From Biscogniauxia marginata (Eukaryota; Ascomycota; Sordariomycetes; Xylariales; Xylariaceae), in the NCBI GenBank assembly GCA_022695795.1, contig MU404147.1, forward strand, positions 105,493 through 169,492: a DNA stretch of 64,000 nucleotides. Direction: 5' to 3'. The notes beneath the pieces were generated by a model. It worked only from the letters and a program-made list of their open reading frames with translations. It did no database searches and had not been told where the DNA came from. The translations under genes were made by a program, and so were the position numbers. This document shows, in pieces, positions 46,398 to 61,100 of the stretch; within the stretch, counting starts at the first letter, position 1; the number at the start of each line of letters is the position of its first letter.

Positions 46398-46866
46398 TAT
46401 GACGAACCTCCCTGTGTTTTCCTAGTCAACTAACTTCATAGGTAAGTACGTATTAGGTTTTCTTAATTTGAAGGTAATAGTGGATTAAGATTGGTTTAAG
46501 TGATTTATAATATTTATTCGTTAAAGAGATTTTAAGGTATTTTCATTATAGTATTAAAGAGTGACTATAGTCTTAGATTAATAGCTAAAAAACTAGAATA
46601 AATAACTAGAAATAAAGGAAATTTCTTTCTTTTTATACTTGCTTTTTTTTTTATAGGATTTCCATTTTAATATGTTAAATACCTTTAAATTACTTTATTT
46701 AAAATGATTTATCCTATACTGCTAAATAAATACATTTAAATCACCTTATTTATAGTGATTTATATCACGTGATATTATATAGAAATTCTTTATTTTATTA
46801 ATATCTTTATAGTCCGTGTTTTAACACCCTTATAAAAAACCCTTTTAATAAGTTAGATTCGTAACA
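46398..46866 (-). repeat. Element A left LTR (3' LTR in coding sense)
   Basis: 469 bp. It keeps more original GC words than the other three LTRs, for example GACGAACCTCCCTGTG and CACGTG at 46766-46771. Confidence 0.85.
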
Positions 46867-46959
46867 CTATTTTTCTCTTTCTAGAATCTTTATCTTAAAA
46901 ATAATTTATAAGTTTTTTTTCTTCTTTATTTTTATTATATTTAATAATCAAGTGGTTAA

Positions 46960-47560
46960 ATGTCATCGTAATAACTAGAAACTTAAACGCGAAAAACTCT
47001 CTTAACGCATTTATAAGCTAAGTATATATATTAACATTATACCTTGCTTTTTCTGCTTTAATCGGAAACTAGAATACGTTATTATTAAAAGTGAATTAAA
47101 AAAATATAGTAAATATATTCGTCGTAGTCGTTTTTATAACGATATAAAAATTCTTTTAAAATTCTTTAAACGGTTAAATATTAAAAAGGATCGTTTACTT
47201 TTTTAAAAGCGTTAAGTGAAAGCGGCGCTTCTTAAACTTTAATTTAAAATAAACGAATTTATTACGCGTATTTTTAAGTTACGTCGGCAACGTGATCTTT
47301 TTTATAAAAAGGGTTTAAAAATGTTATAACGAGGTCTTTAAAACCTAAATAAGTTAGAGGAGCAAGAACGTTTAAAAGAGAAACAAAAACGTCTTTAAGT
47401 TAAATAATAATCTCTAGTTAAGCAAGTTAAGGTTGTTTTTAAAGCTATTCTCTTTTTTAACCTGTCTTTCCTAAACTAAGGTCCTAAATTTTAAACCTTT
47501 TTAGCCGATCCGGGTTTTATCGATAAAATTTATTAAACATGTCTTTTAAATTTATTAAGT
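46960..47560 (+). pseudogene. Antisense accessory ORF of element A (Cys cluster + helical region)
   Basis: Plus-strand reading frame between the left LTR and the end of pol, opposite to pol. It reads PCFFCFNRKLEYVIIKS, then IRRSRFYNDIKI, then a long charged helical part (RLRRQRDLFYKKGLKML-like, ending in EEQERLKEKQKR). In-frame TAA codons are explained by C-to-T changes of CAA. The pattern of a short cysteine cluster followed by a coiled-coil-like region resembles a family of small hypothetical proteins that I recall from fungal LTR elements. The same frame is conserved in element B. Function is unknown. Confidence 0.6.
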
Positions 47561-50500
47561 ACTTAAATAATTTTTATGTATTTTTCTTTAATAAGTATCT
47601 TTTTTATTTAATTAAATATTATAATTAATTATTAATTCTTTTTAAATCTAAAATCTTTTTTACTTTATACTTATTTAATTCTTTTTTAATTTTATTCCGG
47701 ATTTTTAACGAGATATTTTTTAATATTAATTTTAATAACGATATATAAAAAACTAAATATATTCTAGATTTTTTTAATAGTTTTAATTTATAATTAACAT
47801 TTAAAATAACTTTTTTTATTTTATATAGTTTTAACTTTTTAAACTTAAGTTTTTTATTAAGTTATTTTGTTTTAATTTAAGGCGTTTTTATTATTACGCC
47901 TTATTATTAATAAAACAAATAAACTATGTTTTCTTTTTTAAAAATTAATCTTTTAATTCTTTTTTTGTTATAATACTTTGTTATTTTGTTTTAAATGAAT
48001 TATAATTCTTTTTATAGCCGTTGTTATACTATCCGGACTTTTTTAAATAACATTTTTATTCTCGGGGCTTTTATCTCGATTTTTAGTGCTTTCGTGAGTT
48101 CGATTAATTGTTTTTAGATTTCTGCTTTTTAATCGTATACTGCTTTATATAGTGATATTTTTATGTTTTCGTTAATCGAAGTGTTATATGTTATTTGGGT
48201 TATTAATAATAGTTTTATTTAATTATTTATTTTCTAGTTAATATAGCTTTTTAAATATTATTTTATTGTTTAGTTTAATTTTTTTATTTATTTGTTTATT
48301 TAAGGATAATACGTTATAAATAACTTTTATTTAATTTTTATTCGTTTTATTAAGTTAATTTAAAACTTTAAAGTAAATAACTTGTCTTTATTTAAAATAA
48401 TGCGTTTCGGTAATTTATATTTATTAACGTATTTTCTTAAAAAACTAAAAACTAGTTATTTTGCTATGTTTAATTTATTAAATAGTAGGAAATAAGCATA
48501 TCTCGTAAGTTTATTAATAATTACTTATATATTGTTATAAAGTACTTTTATAATAATATCTTTTAACTTAAGAAGTTTCACTATAAAATCCCATGTAATT
48601 ATATGCTACGCTTTATTAAGTATTTAAGTTAATTATAATAATTTATATGGTTTATATTATAATATTTTAGCCTTATTATAAATATTATAATTCTTTATAA
48701 TTCTTTTAATTATTTATCGTATTCTTAAAAAGTTGAATTCTTTTTAAAGTCGTTTTATTGTCTTGAAAATTCTTTAGTAACTATATAAAGAATATTTATA
48801 AAATTCTTTAACAAATTCGTTTTATACTTGTTTTAATATGTAAACCTTTTCTTTATACGAAAGGAGTTCGTTATTAAATCCTTATTAAAATTATAATTAC
48901 TTTTCTTTTTAATTATAATTTTCCTTAAAACGTTATTTTTAGTTTTTTATATTAATTTATATATAAGTTAATATAACTAATTCGTTATTTTATTATTTAA
49001 ATATTTAAATATCCTTTTTATTGATTTTTAATTTATAGTTTTCTTTCTTGTTAAGAAGATCTACTTAAATATTTTCTTTTTTCTTAATATAATAAATTTT
49101 AAAATTAAATTTAAACAGGAAAATTATTTAATACTTATATCTTTAATTAAGTATTTATATTATTATAAATCGTATAAAGTTCTTATAATTTAAATAAATA
49201 TTAATAGGTTTTTTAGTTCTACTAAGCTATAATTCTTATTCTTTTAATACTTTAATAACTATTAATAATTTAATTTAGCACTATATAATGCCTTAAATAA
49301 GTACGTAACTAGGTACCATTTTCCATGGTTTTTTAGTTACTTTAAAACTGCTTTAATAGCAAAATTTAAGGCGTTTATCCTTAGTCGTTTCTTCTTATTT
49401 TTGTTTAAAAGTTTACATATAACCTTACTAGTTATAACTTCTTTTAACTACTAAAAAATCTATCTAGCTTTTTTAATAAAATAAAAAGCTTTTCTTATTT
49501 TCGTTAAAATAATTAATTCCGTTAATAGCTTAGCTATTCGCCCGAAATCTTAAATAAATTATTTAACGTAATTAATAAAACCAAGAAATATATATACGTT
49601 TATAACACTTTTAAGTTTTAACTAATCTTTAATTATTACTATTTTTCCTTTTTAAATACGGATTTCTTTTAAACTTATTATAAACCTTGAATAATTTATT
49701 TTTTTAATATACTATTTACTTTTAATTAAATAGACAAGTAAATTTACCTTTTTTAGGGCTTTTAACACTTGTTTTATATGTTTTTATGCTTTTTTTTCGT
49801 TTTTTAAATAAATTAGTATATCGTTTAAATAAACAAATACAAATTTATTTAAAAACTTACGAAGAACCGTTATAATTATATATTAAAATATAACAAGTAC
49901 GTTAATAAGTCTAAATAGTATAACTTTATATTTATAATATTTATATATTATTCGGAAAGCGGTGTACTATTCGTATTTTTTAGTTATTTTAATTATATAA
50001 TAACCATCGCGAAGATCTAGTGTTATAAAGATTTAAACCTTATTAATTTATCCTTTTATAAACTTTATTAATAATAATAAGTATTCGTTTTTTTTTGATA
50101 TTTTATTAAAATGTTAATAATTAATTACTTATCGTTATACTAGATTTCCTTTTTTATTAATATGTTATTTTTTGTTTTTATCGACCTTTAATATTATAAT
50201 TACTAGGTATTTTAACGAAAACTTTAATTTTCGAATATATCTTTTATTAAATTCCTTTTAAATTCCTTTTTATAATGCTTTTTATTTTTCTTAATTTATA
50301 AAATATATTAAAAATAATTTTAGTTATTTTCTTTTTTTAAATAGATTTAATAATCCCATTAATTATATTTTAGTAATTCTTTTTTTATTCTATTTTTAAA
50401 CAATTTATAAAAACGAAAATATTTATGTAATATTTTTTTCGTTAAATTTTTAGGCTTAATTAGTCGAATTATATAAGTAATATATTTCGTTTTTATATTC

Positions 50501-53460
50501 ATTTTTCTAGAGTTATTTGCGGTACTTATTTCGTAACCCGTAATAATTAACTCCTTTTAATTTTAATCCTAATAAAACGTATTTATCTCGAAATTTATTT
50601 ATAAGTTACTTTTTTTAAGCTAATTTATTCTTAGTATTATATCGTGACTTAATATATATATAATATTAAAAATGACTTACTTAAAATATTCTTAAATAAT
50701 TACTAAAAAAGGGATTATTTCTTTTAATACTTTATTATTCTCGTAATTAAATATATATTCTTTAAAATTTTGTAATTAATATAAACTTTATTTATATATT
50801 TATAATATATTATTTTTTAAGTTATTTTAATTAAAACATAACTTTTATTTACTTTTAAGTTTATAAGGGCTTTATACTTCTTTTTATTATACTTAATTTT
50901 AGTTATAATAATATTATTAAATCTTAACTAGATTTTATATAAAGACTTATTATTTATAGCTTCTCACTGCCTTACTAGTAAAAGCCTTTACCGTTTTTTG
51001 GTTTTTTACGTCTCTTCTTTTTTAAGTTTCTTTAAGTTATTATAACCCGGATATCTTTTTATTTTTAAGCTTTTATAAAAACGTGTTTTTAATAATCGTT
51101 ATTTAAATAGTCTCTTTAATTATTTTTTACGTAATAAAGAATAAAAAGTTTATTTTTTATATAAAATCTTATATATTAAAACTTTAATTTTTTTTCGAAG
51201 GCCTTTTTATAGTTTAAATCTATTTTTAAATAAAAAACATAATTTTTAAATTTACTTATTAAGGGTAACTTAATATTTCTTTACAAGTTTATATAGATTT
51301 TTAAAAACTCTCTTTTTAAAAAAAAAATATGTTTTAACGATTCGTTTATAACCTAGTTTAATCGTATATATTTTTACTTATTATTTTGTTAAATGTTTTT
51401 CTACGAAGTTAAATAAACTAGTGTTATACTTAGCTCGTTCTTCGAGCCATTATAGAAAATATAATTCCTTTTATAATTCCCATAATTCTTTCTTAATTTT
51501 ATCTTTTTCGAAACCCGTTTTAAGTAAATCGTGTATATTATATAATATTAAGGTATAATATATATAACTTTTAATAATTACTTTGTTACTTTTTTTGGAA
51601 GTTAAATAAAAATAACATACTTTAAAATAATATAGTTATTATAAAACATTATTATAAATAATTTTTTTTTGTGTTATTACTTTTTGGTTTTTAAGAATAG
51701 TAACTAGCTTTATTTTTAGAACTTCTATATACTTAATAAGCGTTATTAATATAAAAGCTTTAATATAATAATATATATTCCCTTTTTAGTTGTTTTTTCA
51801 TTTTTAGCTTTGTTTTAAGTTCTTTATTTAGTAGCTTATTAAGCTAGCTAATATTATTTAAGCTTTAATAAATATTATAATTATTATTTATATAAAACCT
51901 TTAATTTAAGTTATTATACTAGCTTTTTCCTTAATAAGTTTCGCATTTATCGTCGTTATAATAGCTTTAATGTAGCTTATTATAGTTTAATTTACTTCTT
52001 AAGTCGTATTTTAATTTATAAGTATCGTATTTATATAGTAATTCATTTTTATTATATTTTTATTTAATTTATTTCGGCGTGAGGTACTTTAAATATAAAT
52101 AGTCGTGCTTTAAACAGTTTTTATAATCGACTTAATAATATTTATAGTTTCTTTTTATAAAGACCTCTTTATGTTTTTTTGTTTTAATAATAATAATAAT
52201 AAATACTTAGTTTACCTTTTTATTATCTTCGAAATAAACTCTTATTTTAAAGGTTTTTTTCTCGAATTAAGAAATCCCTCTTATTTTTAGTTTTTATTTT
52301 TTAAGACTTTAATATTTATTTTTATAATGTCTTTTTTTTATAGTTAAAACATTTAATAATTAATTTATCTTGTTTTTTTTGCTTCTTTTAAGCGGCGTTA
52401 ATTTTAATAGGGTTTAACTTAGTTTTAATACCTTTCCTTGTTTCGGTATTACTTTTATAATTTCCTTCTTTTTATTAATTGCTATTCTTTCGTTATATCG
52501 TTTTTTTTAAAGTATCGTTCGAAGTTTTCGTTATCGATAACAATTATTATTATAACGTAATTATTAAATTTTTTTTTTCCTTTTTTTATATAAATTTATT
52601 TTATATAACTCGTTTTTTATATGGTTTTTTAGTCTTTAATAAAATAAGTAATATAAGCTTTTAATAAGTAATTATAACTAGCTTATAAGTTTTTTGAACT
52701 TAATAACGTAATTTAAAGCCTTTTTATCTTGTCGTAATTTATAAAGTCGAGCTTTGATTTATTACTTAAAAATTAAATTACTAAATATAGATTTAAGTTA
52801 TTTTTTAAACTCCTTATAATCTTTAAAGACCTTTTTTATGTCTTTTTAAACGTTTAATTTATTTTTTAAATAATCTTTTAACACTAGTTAAAACCAAGTT
52901 AAAACAATTTTAACGAAAAGTTAAAATACTATAAAAACCTTTTATTTTTTAATAATAATTATTCCGTAATAAAACCGTAAATAAGTTCTAGCTTAAATTA
53001 AAAATCCTTTTAAATCGTTTAATTTATTATATTTATTAAGTGTAATTAATTTAAAACCTTTTATATCGAGAGTCGTCATATTATTTTCGTCGTTTAAGTT
53101 ATTAAGGTTATTATCGTTTAAAAGTAATTTCGGTTCTTTATCTTTAAGAAGTAAAAATTATTTTACTTATTTTTTTTCCTTTTTAAGTATTTTTTCCTCC
53201 TCCTTTTCTTCTTCTTTAAATGATTCTTTTTAAGGCTCTTTTTTAGTTATAATTATAATTAATTTTTGTATTGGTTTTTTTAAACTTTTTTATTATATTA
53301 TAAAAAAATCTAAAGTTTTTGTTTAAAAGCTTATTAATTATTATTCTTTTACTTATTTCTTTTTTTATTACCTTTTAATTTTAAGGGGTATACTTATTTT
53401 AAAACGGTTCGACTAAAAGTTCCTTTTTTTAAACCAATATTAAGTACTAATTAAGAAGTT
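47500..53460 (-). pseudogene. Element A gag-pol region, decayed
   Basis: Minus-strand motifs that survive are: reverse transcriptase FVFVYLNDILIYLKNE at about 49806-49850 (family YLDDILIYS), integrase YYP-INK-IKKLN-TIKQYLKSYIN at about 48250-48360 (family HPQTDGQTER), and a chromodomain near 47500-47665 (VKKILDLKRINN, then YLVK-KRYLLKKNT-like). Many stops interrupt it. The position of gag near 52.3-53.4 kb is inferred from order only. Confidence 0.8.
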
Positions 53461-53467
53461 ATTAAAA

Positions 53468-53990
53468 TATAACGAACCTTCTTATGTTTTCTTAGTTAAT
53501 TAATTTTATAAGTAAGTACGTACTAGGTTTTCTTAATTTAAAGGTAATAATAAATTAAGATTAATTTAAATGATTTATAATATTTATTCGTTAAAAAGAT
53601 TTTAAGGTATTCTTATTATAATATTAAGGAGTAATTATAATCTTAAATTAATAACTAAAAAACTAAAATAAATAACTAAAAACAAAGGAAATTCCTTCCT
53701 TTTTATACCTGTTTTCCCTTTATATAAGATTTCTATTTTAGTATATTAAATACCTTTAAATCACTTTATTTAAAGTGATTTATTTCCCTTTTTATATGTT
53801 AAATAACTTTAAATAACTTTATTCAAAGTAATTCATCTCATACTACCAAATAAATACACTTAAATCACCTTATTCATAGTGATTTATGTCACGTAATGTT
53901 ACATAAAAATCCTTCATCTTATTAATATCCTCATGGTCCGTGTCTTAACACCCCTGTAAAAAACCCCTTTAACAGGCTGGATTCGTAACA
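53468..53990 (-). repeat. Element A right LTR (5' LTR in coding sense)
   Basis: 523 bp, longer than its partner because of a duplicated AT-rich segment containing TAAAGTGATTTAT. CACGTG has become CACGTA at 53890-53895. Confidence 0.85.
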
Positions 53991-54450
53991 CGAACCTCCC
54001 TATGTATTTCTAATTAACTAACTTCACAAGTAAATACGTACTAGGTTTTCTTAATTTAAAGGTAATAATAAATCGAGATTAATTTAAAAGATTTATAATG
54101 CTTTATTTATTAAAGAGATTTCAAGGTACTTTTATTATAATATTAAAAAGTAATTATAATTTTAAATTAATAACTAAAAAATGAATAACTTAATATATAA
54201 AAAATCCCATTTTTTTTATATTTATTCTTTTTTTAAATATTCTTTTCGTTTTAATATATTAAATACCTTTAAATCACCTTATTTATAATAATCCATTTTA
54301 TACTATTAAATAAATACGTTTAAATTACTTTATTTATTAAAATCTATATTCCGTGATATTATATTTAAATCCTTTATTTTATTAACATCCTTATAATTTA
54401 TATTTTAATATCTTTATAAAAAACCTTTTTAATAAGTTAAGTTCGTAATA
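53991..54450 (-). repeat. Element B left LTR, main part
   Basis: Continues the 10 bp left at 46388-46397 on the other side of element A. It ends GTTCGTAATA, a mutated form of the family end GTTCGTAACA. Confidence 0.8.
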
Positions 54451-54509
54451 TTACTTCTCTCTTTTTTTCATTTTTATTATATTTAATAATTAAGTAATTA
54501 AACATCGTT

Positions 54510-55100
54510 ATGATAACTAAAAACTTAAACGCGAAAAACTTTTTTAATAAATTTATAAATTAAATATATATGTCGATATTATGCCTTATTCTTTTTATTT
54601 TAATCGGAAATTAAAATATACTATTATCGAAAATAAATTAAAGAAATATAGCGAATATATTCGTTATAATCGTTTTTATAACGATATAAAAATTCCTTTA
54701 AATTCTTTTAAACGGTTGAATATTAAAAAAAACCGTTTATTTCTTTAAAAGCGTTAAGCGGAAGCGGCGCTCCTTAAACTTTAATTCGAAATAAATAAAT
54801 TTATTATACGTATTTTTAAGCTATATCGGCAACATAACCTTCTCCGTAAAAAGGATTTAAAAATGTTATAACAAAATCTTTAAAACTTAAACGAGTTAAA
54901 AAAGTAAAAAAGCCTTAAAAAATAAAAACGTTTTTAAACCGAATAATAATCTTTAGTTAAATAAGTTAAAGTTACTTCCGAGACCGTTCTCTTTTTCGAT
55001 TTATTTTTCTTAAATTAAAATCCTGACTTTTAAGCCTTTTTAACCGGTTTAAGTTTTATCGATAAAACTTATTAAATGCGTTTTTTAAATTTGTTAAGTG
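54510..55100 (+). pseudogene. Antisense accessory ORF of element B
   Basis: Counterpart of the plus-strand frame in element A, at the same place between LTR and pol. The first cysteines are mutated (PYSFYFNRK), but the RRSR-like, RLRRQ-like and charged helical parts align. It supports the frame being a real part of this family, not chance. Confidence 0.55.
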
Positions 55101-58100
55101 CTTAAATAATTCCTATATATTTTCCTTTAATAAATACCTTTTTTATTTAACTAAATATTATAATTAATTATTAACCTTTTTTAAATCTAAATATTTTTCT
55201 ATTTTATATTTATTTGGTTTTTCTTTAATTTCATTTTAAGTTTTTAATAAAACGTTTTTTAATGTTAATTTTAATAGCGATATATAAAAAACTAAATATA
55301 TTTTAAATTCTTTTAATAGTTTTAATTTATAATTAACACTCGAAATAACTTTCTTAATTTTATAAAGTCCTAATTTCTTAAAATTAAGCTTCTTATTAAG
55401 TTGTTTTATTTTAATTTATAGAGTTTTTATTAATATATTTTATCATTAGCGAAATAAATAAATTATATCTCCTCTTTTAAAAATTAATCTTTTAATTCTT
55501 TTTTTATTATAATACTTTATTATTTTATTTTAAATAAACTATAACTCTTTTTATAATTATAACTATACTACTTAAACTTTTTCGGATAATACTTTTACTT
55601 TTAAGGCTTTTATAAGTTTAATTAATTGTTTTTAGATTTTTACTTTTTAATTATATATTACTTTGTATAATAACATTTTTATATTCTTATTAACCGAAGT
55701 GTTATATATTATTTAAGTTACTAGTAATAACTTTACTTAATTATTTATTTCTTAATTAATATAGCTTTATAAATATTATTTTATTATTTAGTTTAAATTT
55801 TTTTATTTATTTGTTTAACTAGGAATAATACGTTATAAATAACTTTTATTTAACTTTTATTCGTTTTATTAAACTAGTTTAAAACTTTAATATAAATAAT
55901 TTATTTTTATTTAAAATAATACGTTTTAATAATTTATATTTATTAATATACTTTTTAAAAAATTAAAAACCAATTATTTTATTATACTTAACTCGTTAAA
56001 CAATAAAAAATAAACATATTTCATAAGTTTATTAATAATTACTTATATATTATTATAAAGTATTCTTATAATAAAGTCTTTTAACTTAAAAAGTTTCATT
56101 ATAAAATTCTATATAATTATATACCACGCTTTATTAAGTATTTAAGTTAATTATAATAATTTATATGGTTTATATCGTAATGCTTTAACTTTATTATAAA
56201 CGTTATATTATAACCCTGTCTGGTCAGGTGATTCAGGTCACGTGACCCCAGGTCAGCGATCTCGTTGTTTTTATAAGATCATTATATCTAGTGAAAAAAC
56301 CCTAAATAATAAGAAGAAGTATAAAAAGAATAAGATTTCTTATGTATCTAGTTATTTATTTTAGTTTTTTAATTATTAATTTAAGATTATAGTTACTTTT
56401 TAATATTATAAATTACTTAAACTAATTTTAATATATTATTACTTTTGAATTAAGAAAACCTAGTATGTATTTACTTGTAAAGTTAGTTACCTAGGAACAT
56501 ATAAAGAGGTTTGTTACACGTTATAACTCTTTACAACTCTTTTAATTGTTTATTATATTTTTAAAAAGTCGAATTCTTCTTAAAATCGTTTTAACGTTTT
56601 AAAAATTCCTTAATAACTATATAAAAAGTATTTATAAAATTCTTTAACAAATTCATTTTAAATTTATTTTAATACGTAAACTTTTTCTCGATATAAAAGA
56701 AGTTCGTTACTAAATCCTTATTATGATTATAATTATTTTTCCTTTTAATTATATTCCTCTTTAAAACGTTATTTTTAATCTCTTATATTAATTCGTATAT
56801 AAATAAGTATAACAAATTTATTACTTTGTTATTTAAACATTTAAATATTTCTTTTATTAATTTTTAACTTATAATTTCCTTTTTTACTAAAAAAATCTAT
56901 GTAAATATTTTCTTTTCCCTTAATATAAAAAATTTTAAAATTAAATTTAAACAAAAAATTATTTAACGTTTATATCTTTAATTAAGCGTTTATATTATTA
57001 TAAATCGTATAAAGTTCTTATAATTTAAATAAATATTAATAGGTTTTTTAGTTTTACTAAGCTATAATTCTTATTCTTTTAATACTTTAATAACTATTAA
57101 TAATTTAATTTAACACTATATAATGCCTTAAATAAATACGCGACTAAATACCATTTTCCATTATTTTTTAATTACTTTAAAACTACTCCGATAACGAAAT
57201 TTAAAGCGTTTATCTTTAGTCGTTTCTTCTTATTTTCGTTTAAAAGTTTATATATAACCTTATTAATTACAACTTCTTTTAACTACTAAAAAGCTTATTT
57301 AGCTTTTTTAATGAAATAAAAAATTCTTTTATTTTTATTAAAATAATTAATTTTATTAATATTTTAATAATTCGCTCAAAATCTTAAATAAGTTATTTAA
57401 TATAATTAATAAAACCAAGAAATATATATATATTTATAATACTTTTAAGTTTTAATTAATCCTTAATTATTACTATTTTTCCCTTTTAAATTCAAATTTC
57501 TTTTAAACTTATTATAAACCTTAAATAATTTAGTTTTTTAATATATTATTTACTTTTAATCGAATAAACAAGTAGATTTATTTTCTCCAGGGCTTTTAAT
57601 ACTTATTCTATATATTCTTTATACTCTTTTTCGTTTTTTAAATAAATTAATATATCGTTTAAATAAATAAATATAAATTTATTTAAAAACTTATAAAAAA
57701 CTATTATAATTATATATTAAAATATAGTAAATACATTAATAAATTTAAATAGCATAACTTTATACTTATAATATTTATATATTATTCGGAAAGCGATATA
57801 TTATTCGTGTTTTTTAACTATTTTAATTATATAATAATTATTATGAAAATTTAGTGCTATAAAGATTTAAGCTTTATTAATTTACCTTTTTATAAGTTTT
57901 ATTAATAATAATAAGTATTTATTCTTTTTTGTTACTTTATTAAGATATTAATAATTAATTACTCGTCGTTATATTAAATTTCTTTTTTTATTAATATATT
58001 ACTTTCCGTTTTTATCGACTTTTAATATTATAATTACTAAGTATTTTAATAAGGATTTTAACTTTTTAATATATCCTTTATTAAGGTTTTTTTATATTTT

Positions 58101-61100
58101 TTATAATGTTTTTTGTTTTTCTTAATTTATAAGATATATTAAAAATAATTTTAGTTATTTTGTTCTTTAAAATGAATTTAATAATTCTTTTTTTAAGCTT
58201 AGTTACTCGAATTATATAAGTAATATATTTCGTTTTTATATTCGTTTTTTTAATGTCATTTATAGTATTTATTTTATAACTTATAATAATTAACTTTTTT
58301 TATTTTAATTTTAATAAAGTGTATTTATCTTGAAATTTATTTATAAATTGCTTTTTTTAAGTTAATTCATTTTTAAGATTATATTATAATTTAATATATA
58401 TATAATATTAAGAATAACTTACTTGAGATGTTTTTAAATAGTTATTAAGAAAAAAAATTATTTCTTTTAATACCTTATTATTCTCGTAATTAAATATATA
58501 TCTTTTAAAGTTCTATAATTTATATAAACTTTATTTATATATTTATAATATATTATTTTTTTAAATTATTTTAATTAAAACATAATTTTTATTTATTTTT
58601 AAGTTTATAAAGGCTTTATATTCTTTTTTATTATATTTAATTTTAATTATAATAATATTATTAAGTTTTAATTAAACTTTGTATAAAGACTTATTATTTA
58701 TAACTTTTCGCTGTTTTATTAATAAAAGCTTTTATTGTTTTTTGGTTTTTTACGTTTTTTCCTTTTTTAGTTTCTTTAAGTCGTTATAACCCTGATTTTG
58801 TTTTATTTTTAAGCTTTTATAAAAACGTGTTTTTAATAATTATTATTTCGATAGTTTTTTAATTACTTTTTATATAATAAGGGGTAAAAAGTTTATTTTT
58901 TATATAAAACTTTATACATTAAAATTTTAATTTTTTAAAGGCCTTTTTATAATTTAAATCTATTTTTTTATTAATTTAAAAACCTTTAAAGTTTTAAATT
59001 ATTTTTAAATAAAAAGCATAATTCTTAAATTTACTTATTAAAGGTAACTCGATATTTCCTTACAAATTTATATTTACTTTTAAAAATTCTCCTTTTTTTT
59101 AAAAATATATATTTTAACGATTTATTTATAATTTAATTTAGTCGCACGTATTTTTACTTATTATTTTATTAAGTATTTCTTTATAAAATTAAATAAACTA
59201 ATATTATATTTAACTCGTTTTTCGAACTAGCGTGGAAAATATAGTTCTTTTTATAATTCTTATAATTCTTTTTTAATTTCGTTTTTTTCGAAACTTATTT
59301 CGAGTAAATTATATATATCGTATAATATTAAAGTGTAATATATATAACCCTTAATAATTACTTTATTACTTTTTTTGGAATTTAAGTAAAGATAATATAT
59401 TTTAAGATAATATAGCTATCATGAGATATTATTATAAATATATTTATTCTTTTTCGTGTTATTACTTTTTAGTTTTTAAGAATAATAATTAGCTTTATTT
59501 TTAAAGCTTTTATATATTTAATAAATATCGTTAATATAAAAGCTTTAATATAACGATATATGTTTTTTTATAATTTTGTTATTTTATTTTTATTAGGTTA
59601 AAATGTTTTGTTTTTTAGTTATTTTATTTTTTCTGGTTTAGGTTTTTTACTTGATAATTTATTAAGCTAATTAGCATTATTTAAGTTTTAATAAATATTA
59701 TAATTATTATTTATATAAAACTTCCGGTATAAATTGTTATGTTTATTTCTTTTTTAATATATTTTATATTTATTATTATTATAATGGCTTTAATATAGTT
59801 TATTATAATTTAACTTAATTTCTAAGTCGTATTTTAGTTTATAAGTATTATATTTATATGATAATTTACTTTCGTTATATCTTTATTTAGCTTGTTTTAG
59901 CGTGAAATACTTTAAATATAAATAACCATGCTTTAAATAGTCTTAAAAGTTAATTTAATAGCATTTATAACTTTTATAAATTGTAATAAATAAGTAATAA
60001 TACTTTAAGTAATATTTATAAGTTTTTCCTTTATAACTTTAACGAATATTATAGCTTTTTTTATAAGGATTTCTTTATTTTTATTTTATTTTAATAATAG
60101 TAATAATAAATACTTGATTTACTTTTTTATTATTTTCGAAATAAACTCTTATTTTGGAGGTTTTTTTTTTAAGTTAAGAAATCTTTTTTGTTTTTAATTT
60201 TTATTTCTTAGGATTTCGATACTTGTTTTTATAATGTTTTTTTTATAATTAAAACATTTAATAGTCGATTTTTTTTTATTCCTTGTTTTAACACCACTTT
60301 TATAATTTCCTTTTTTTTGATAATCGCCGTTTTTTTGTTATATCGGTTTTTTAAGGTATTATTTAAAGTTTTTATTATTAATAATTATTATTATTATAAC
60401 GTAAATATTAAACCTTTTTAGGTTTTTTTCTTTATATAGATTTATTTTATATAATTCATTTTTTATTTAGTTTTTTAGTTTTTAATAAAATAAGTAATAT
60501 AAGTTTTTAATAAGTAGTTATAATTAACTTACGAGTTTTTTAAACTTAATAACGTAATTTAAGGTTTTCTTATTTTGTCGTAATTTATAAAATCGAGTTT
60601 CGGCTTATTACTTAAAAATTAAGTTATTAAATATAATTTTAAATTGTTTTTTAAACTTTTTATAATTTTAATGATTTTTTTTATGTTTTTTTAGGCGCTT
60701 AGTTTATTATCTAAGTGATTTTTTAATACTAGTTAAAACTAGGTTAAAGCAGTTTTAACGAGAAGTTAAGATATTATGAAAACTTTTTATTTTTTAATGA
60801 TAATTATTTCGTGATAAAACCGTAAATAGGTTTTGGCTTAAATTAGAAATCCCTTTAAATCGCTTGTTTTATTATATTTATTAAGTGTAATTAGTTTAAA
60901 ACTTTTTATATTAAGGGTCGTTATATTATTTTTGTCGTTTAAACTATTAAGGTCGTTATCGTTTAAGAGTGGTTTTAGTTGTTTATTTTTAGGAGGTAAA
61001 AGTTATTTTATTTATTTGTTTTTTTAAGTGTTTTTTCCTTTTTTTTTTTAAATAATTTTTTTTACTGGGTTTTAAAGGTGTTTTTTTAAGGCTTTTTTTT

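Larger units (their letters stand above)
46398..53990 (-). mobile_element. Ty3/gypsy chromovirus element A, nested in element B
   Basis: Complete 7.6-kb element with LTRs at 46398-46866 and 53468-53990. It is flanked by the 5-bp duplication CGAAC (46393-46397 and 53991-53995), which lies at bases 6-10 of B's left LTR. A polypurine tract (AGAAAGAGAAAAATAG on the minus strand) sits just inside the left LTR at 46867-46884. Order on the minus strand is gag-like region, reverse transcriptase, integrase, then chromodomain, which defines a Ty3/gypsy chromovirus. Frames are destroyed by RIP-type changes. Confidence 0.88.

Noticed and set aside
52479..52664. Short open frame within element A
   Set aside because: AT-driven chance frame in RIPed sequence, low complexity and antisense to the decayed gag-pol region.
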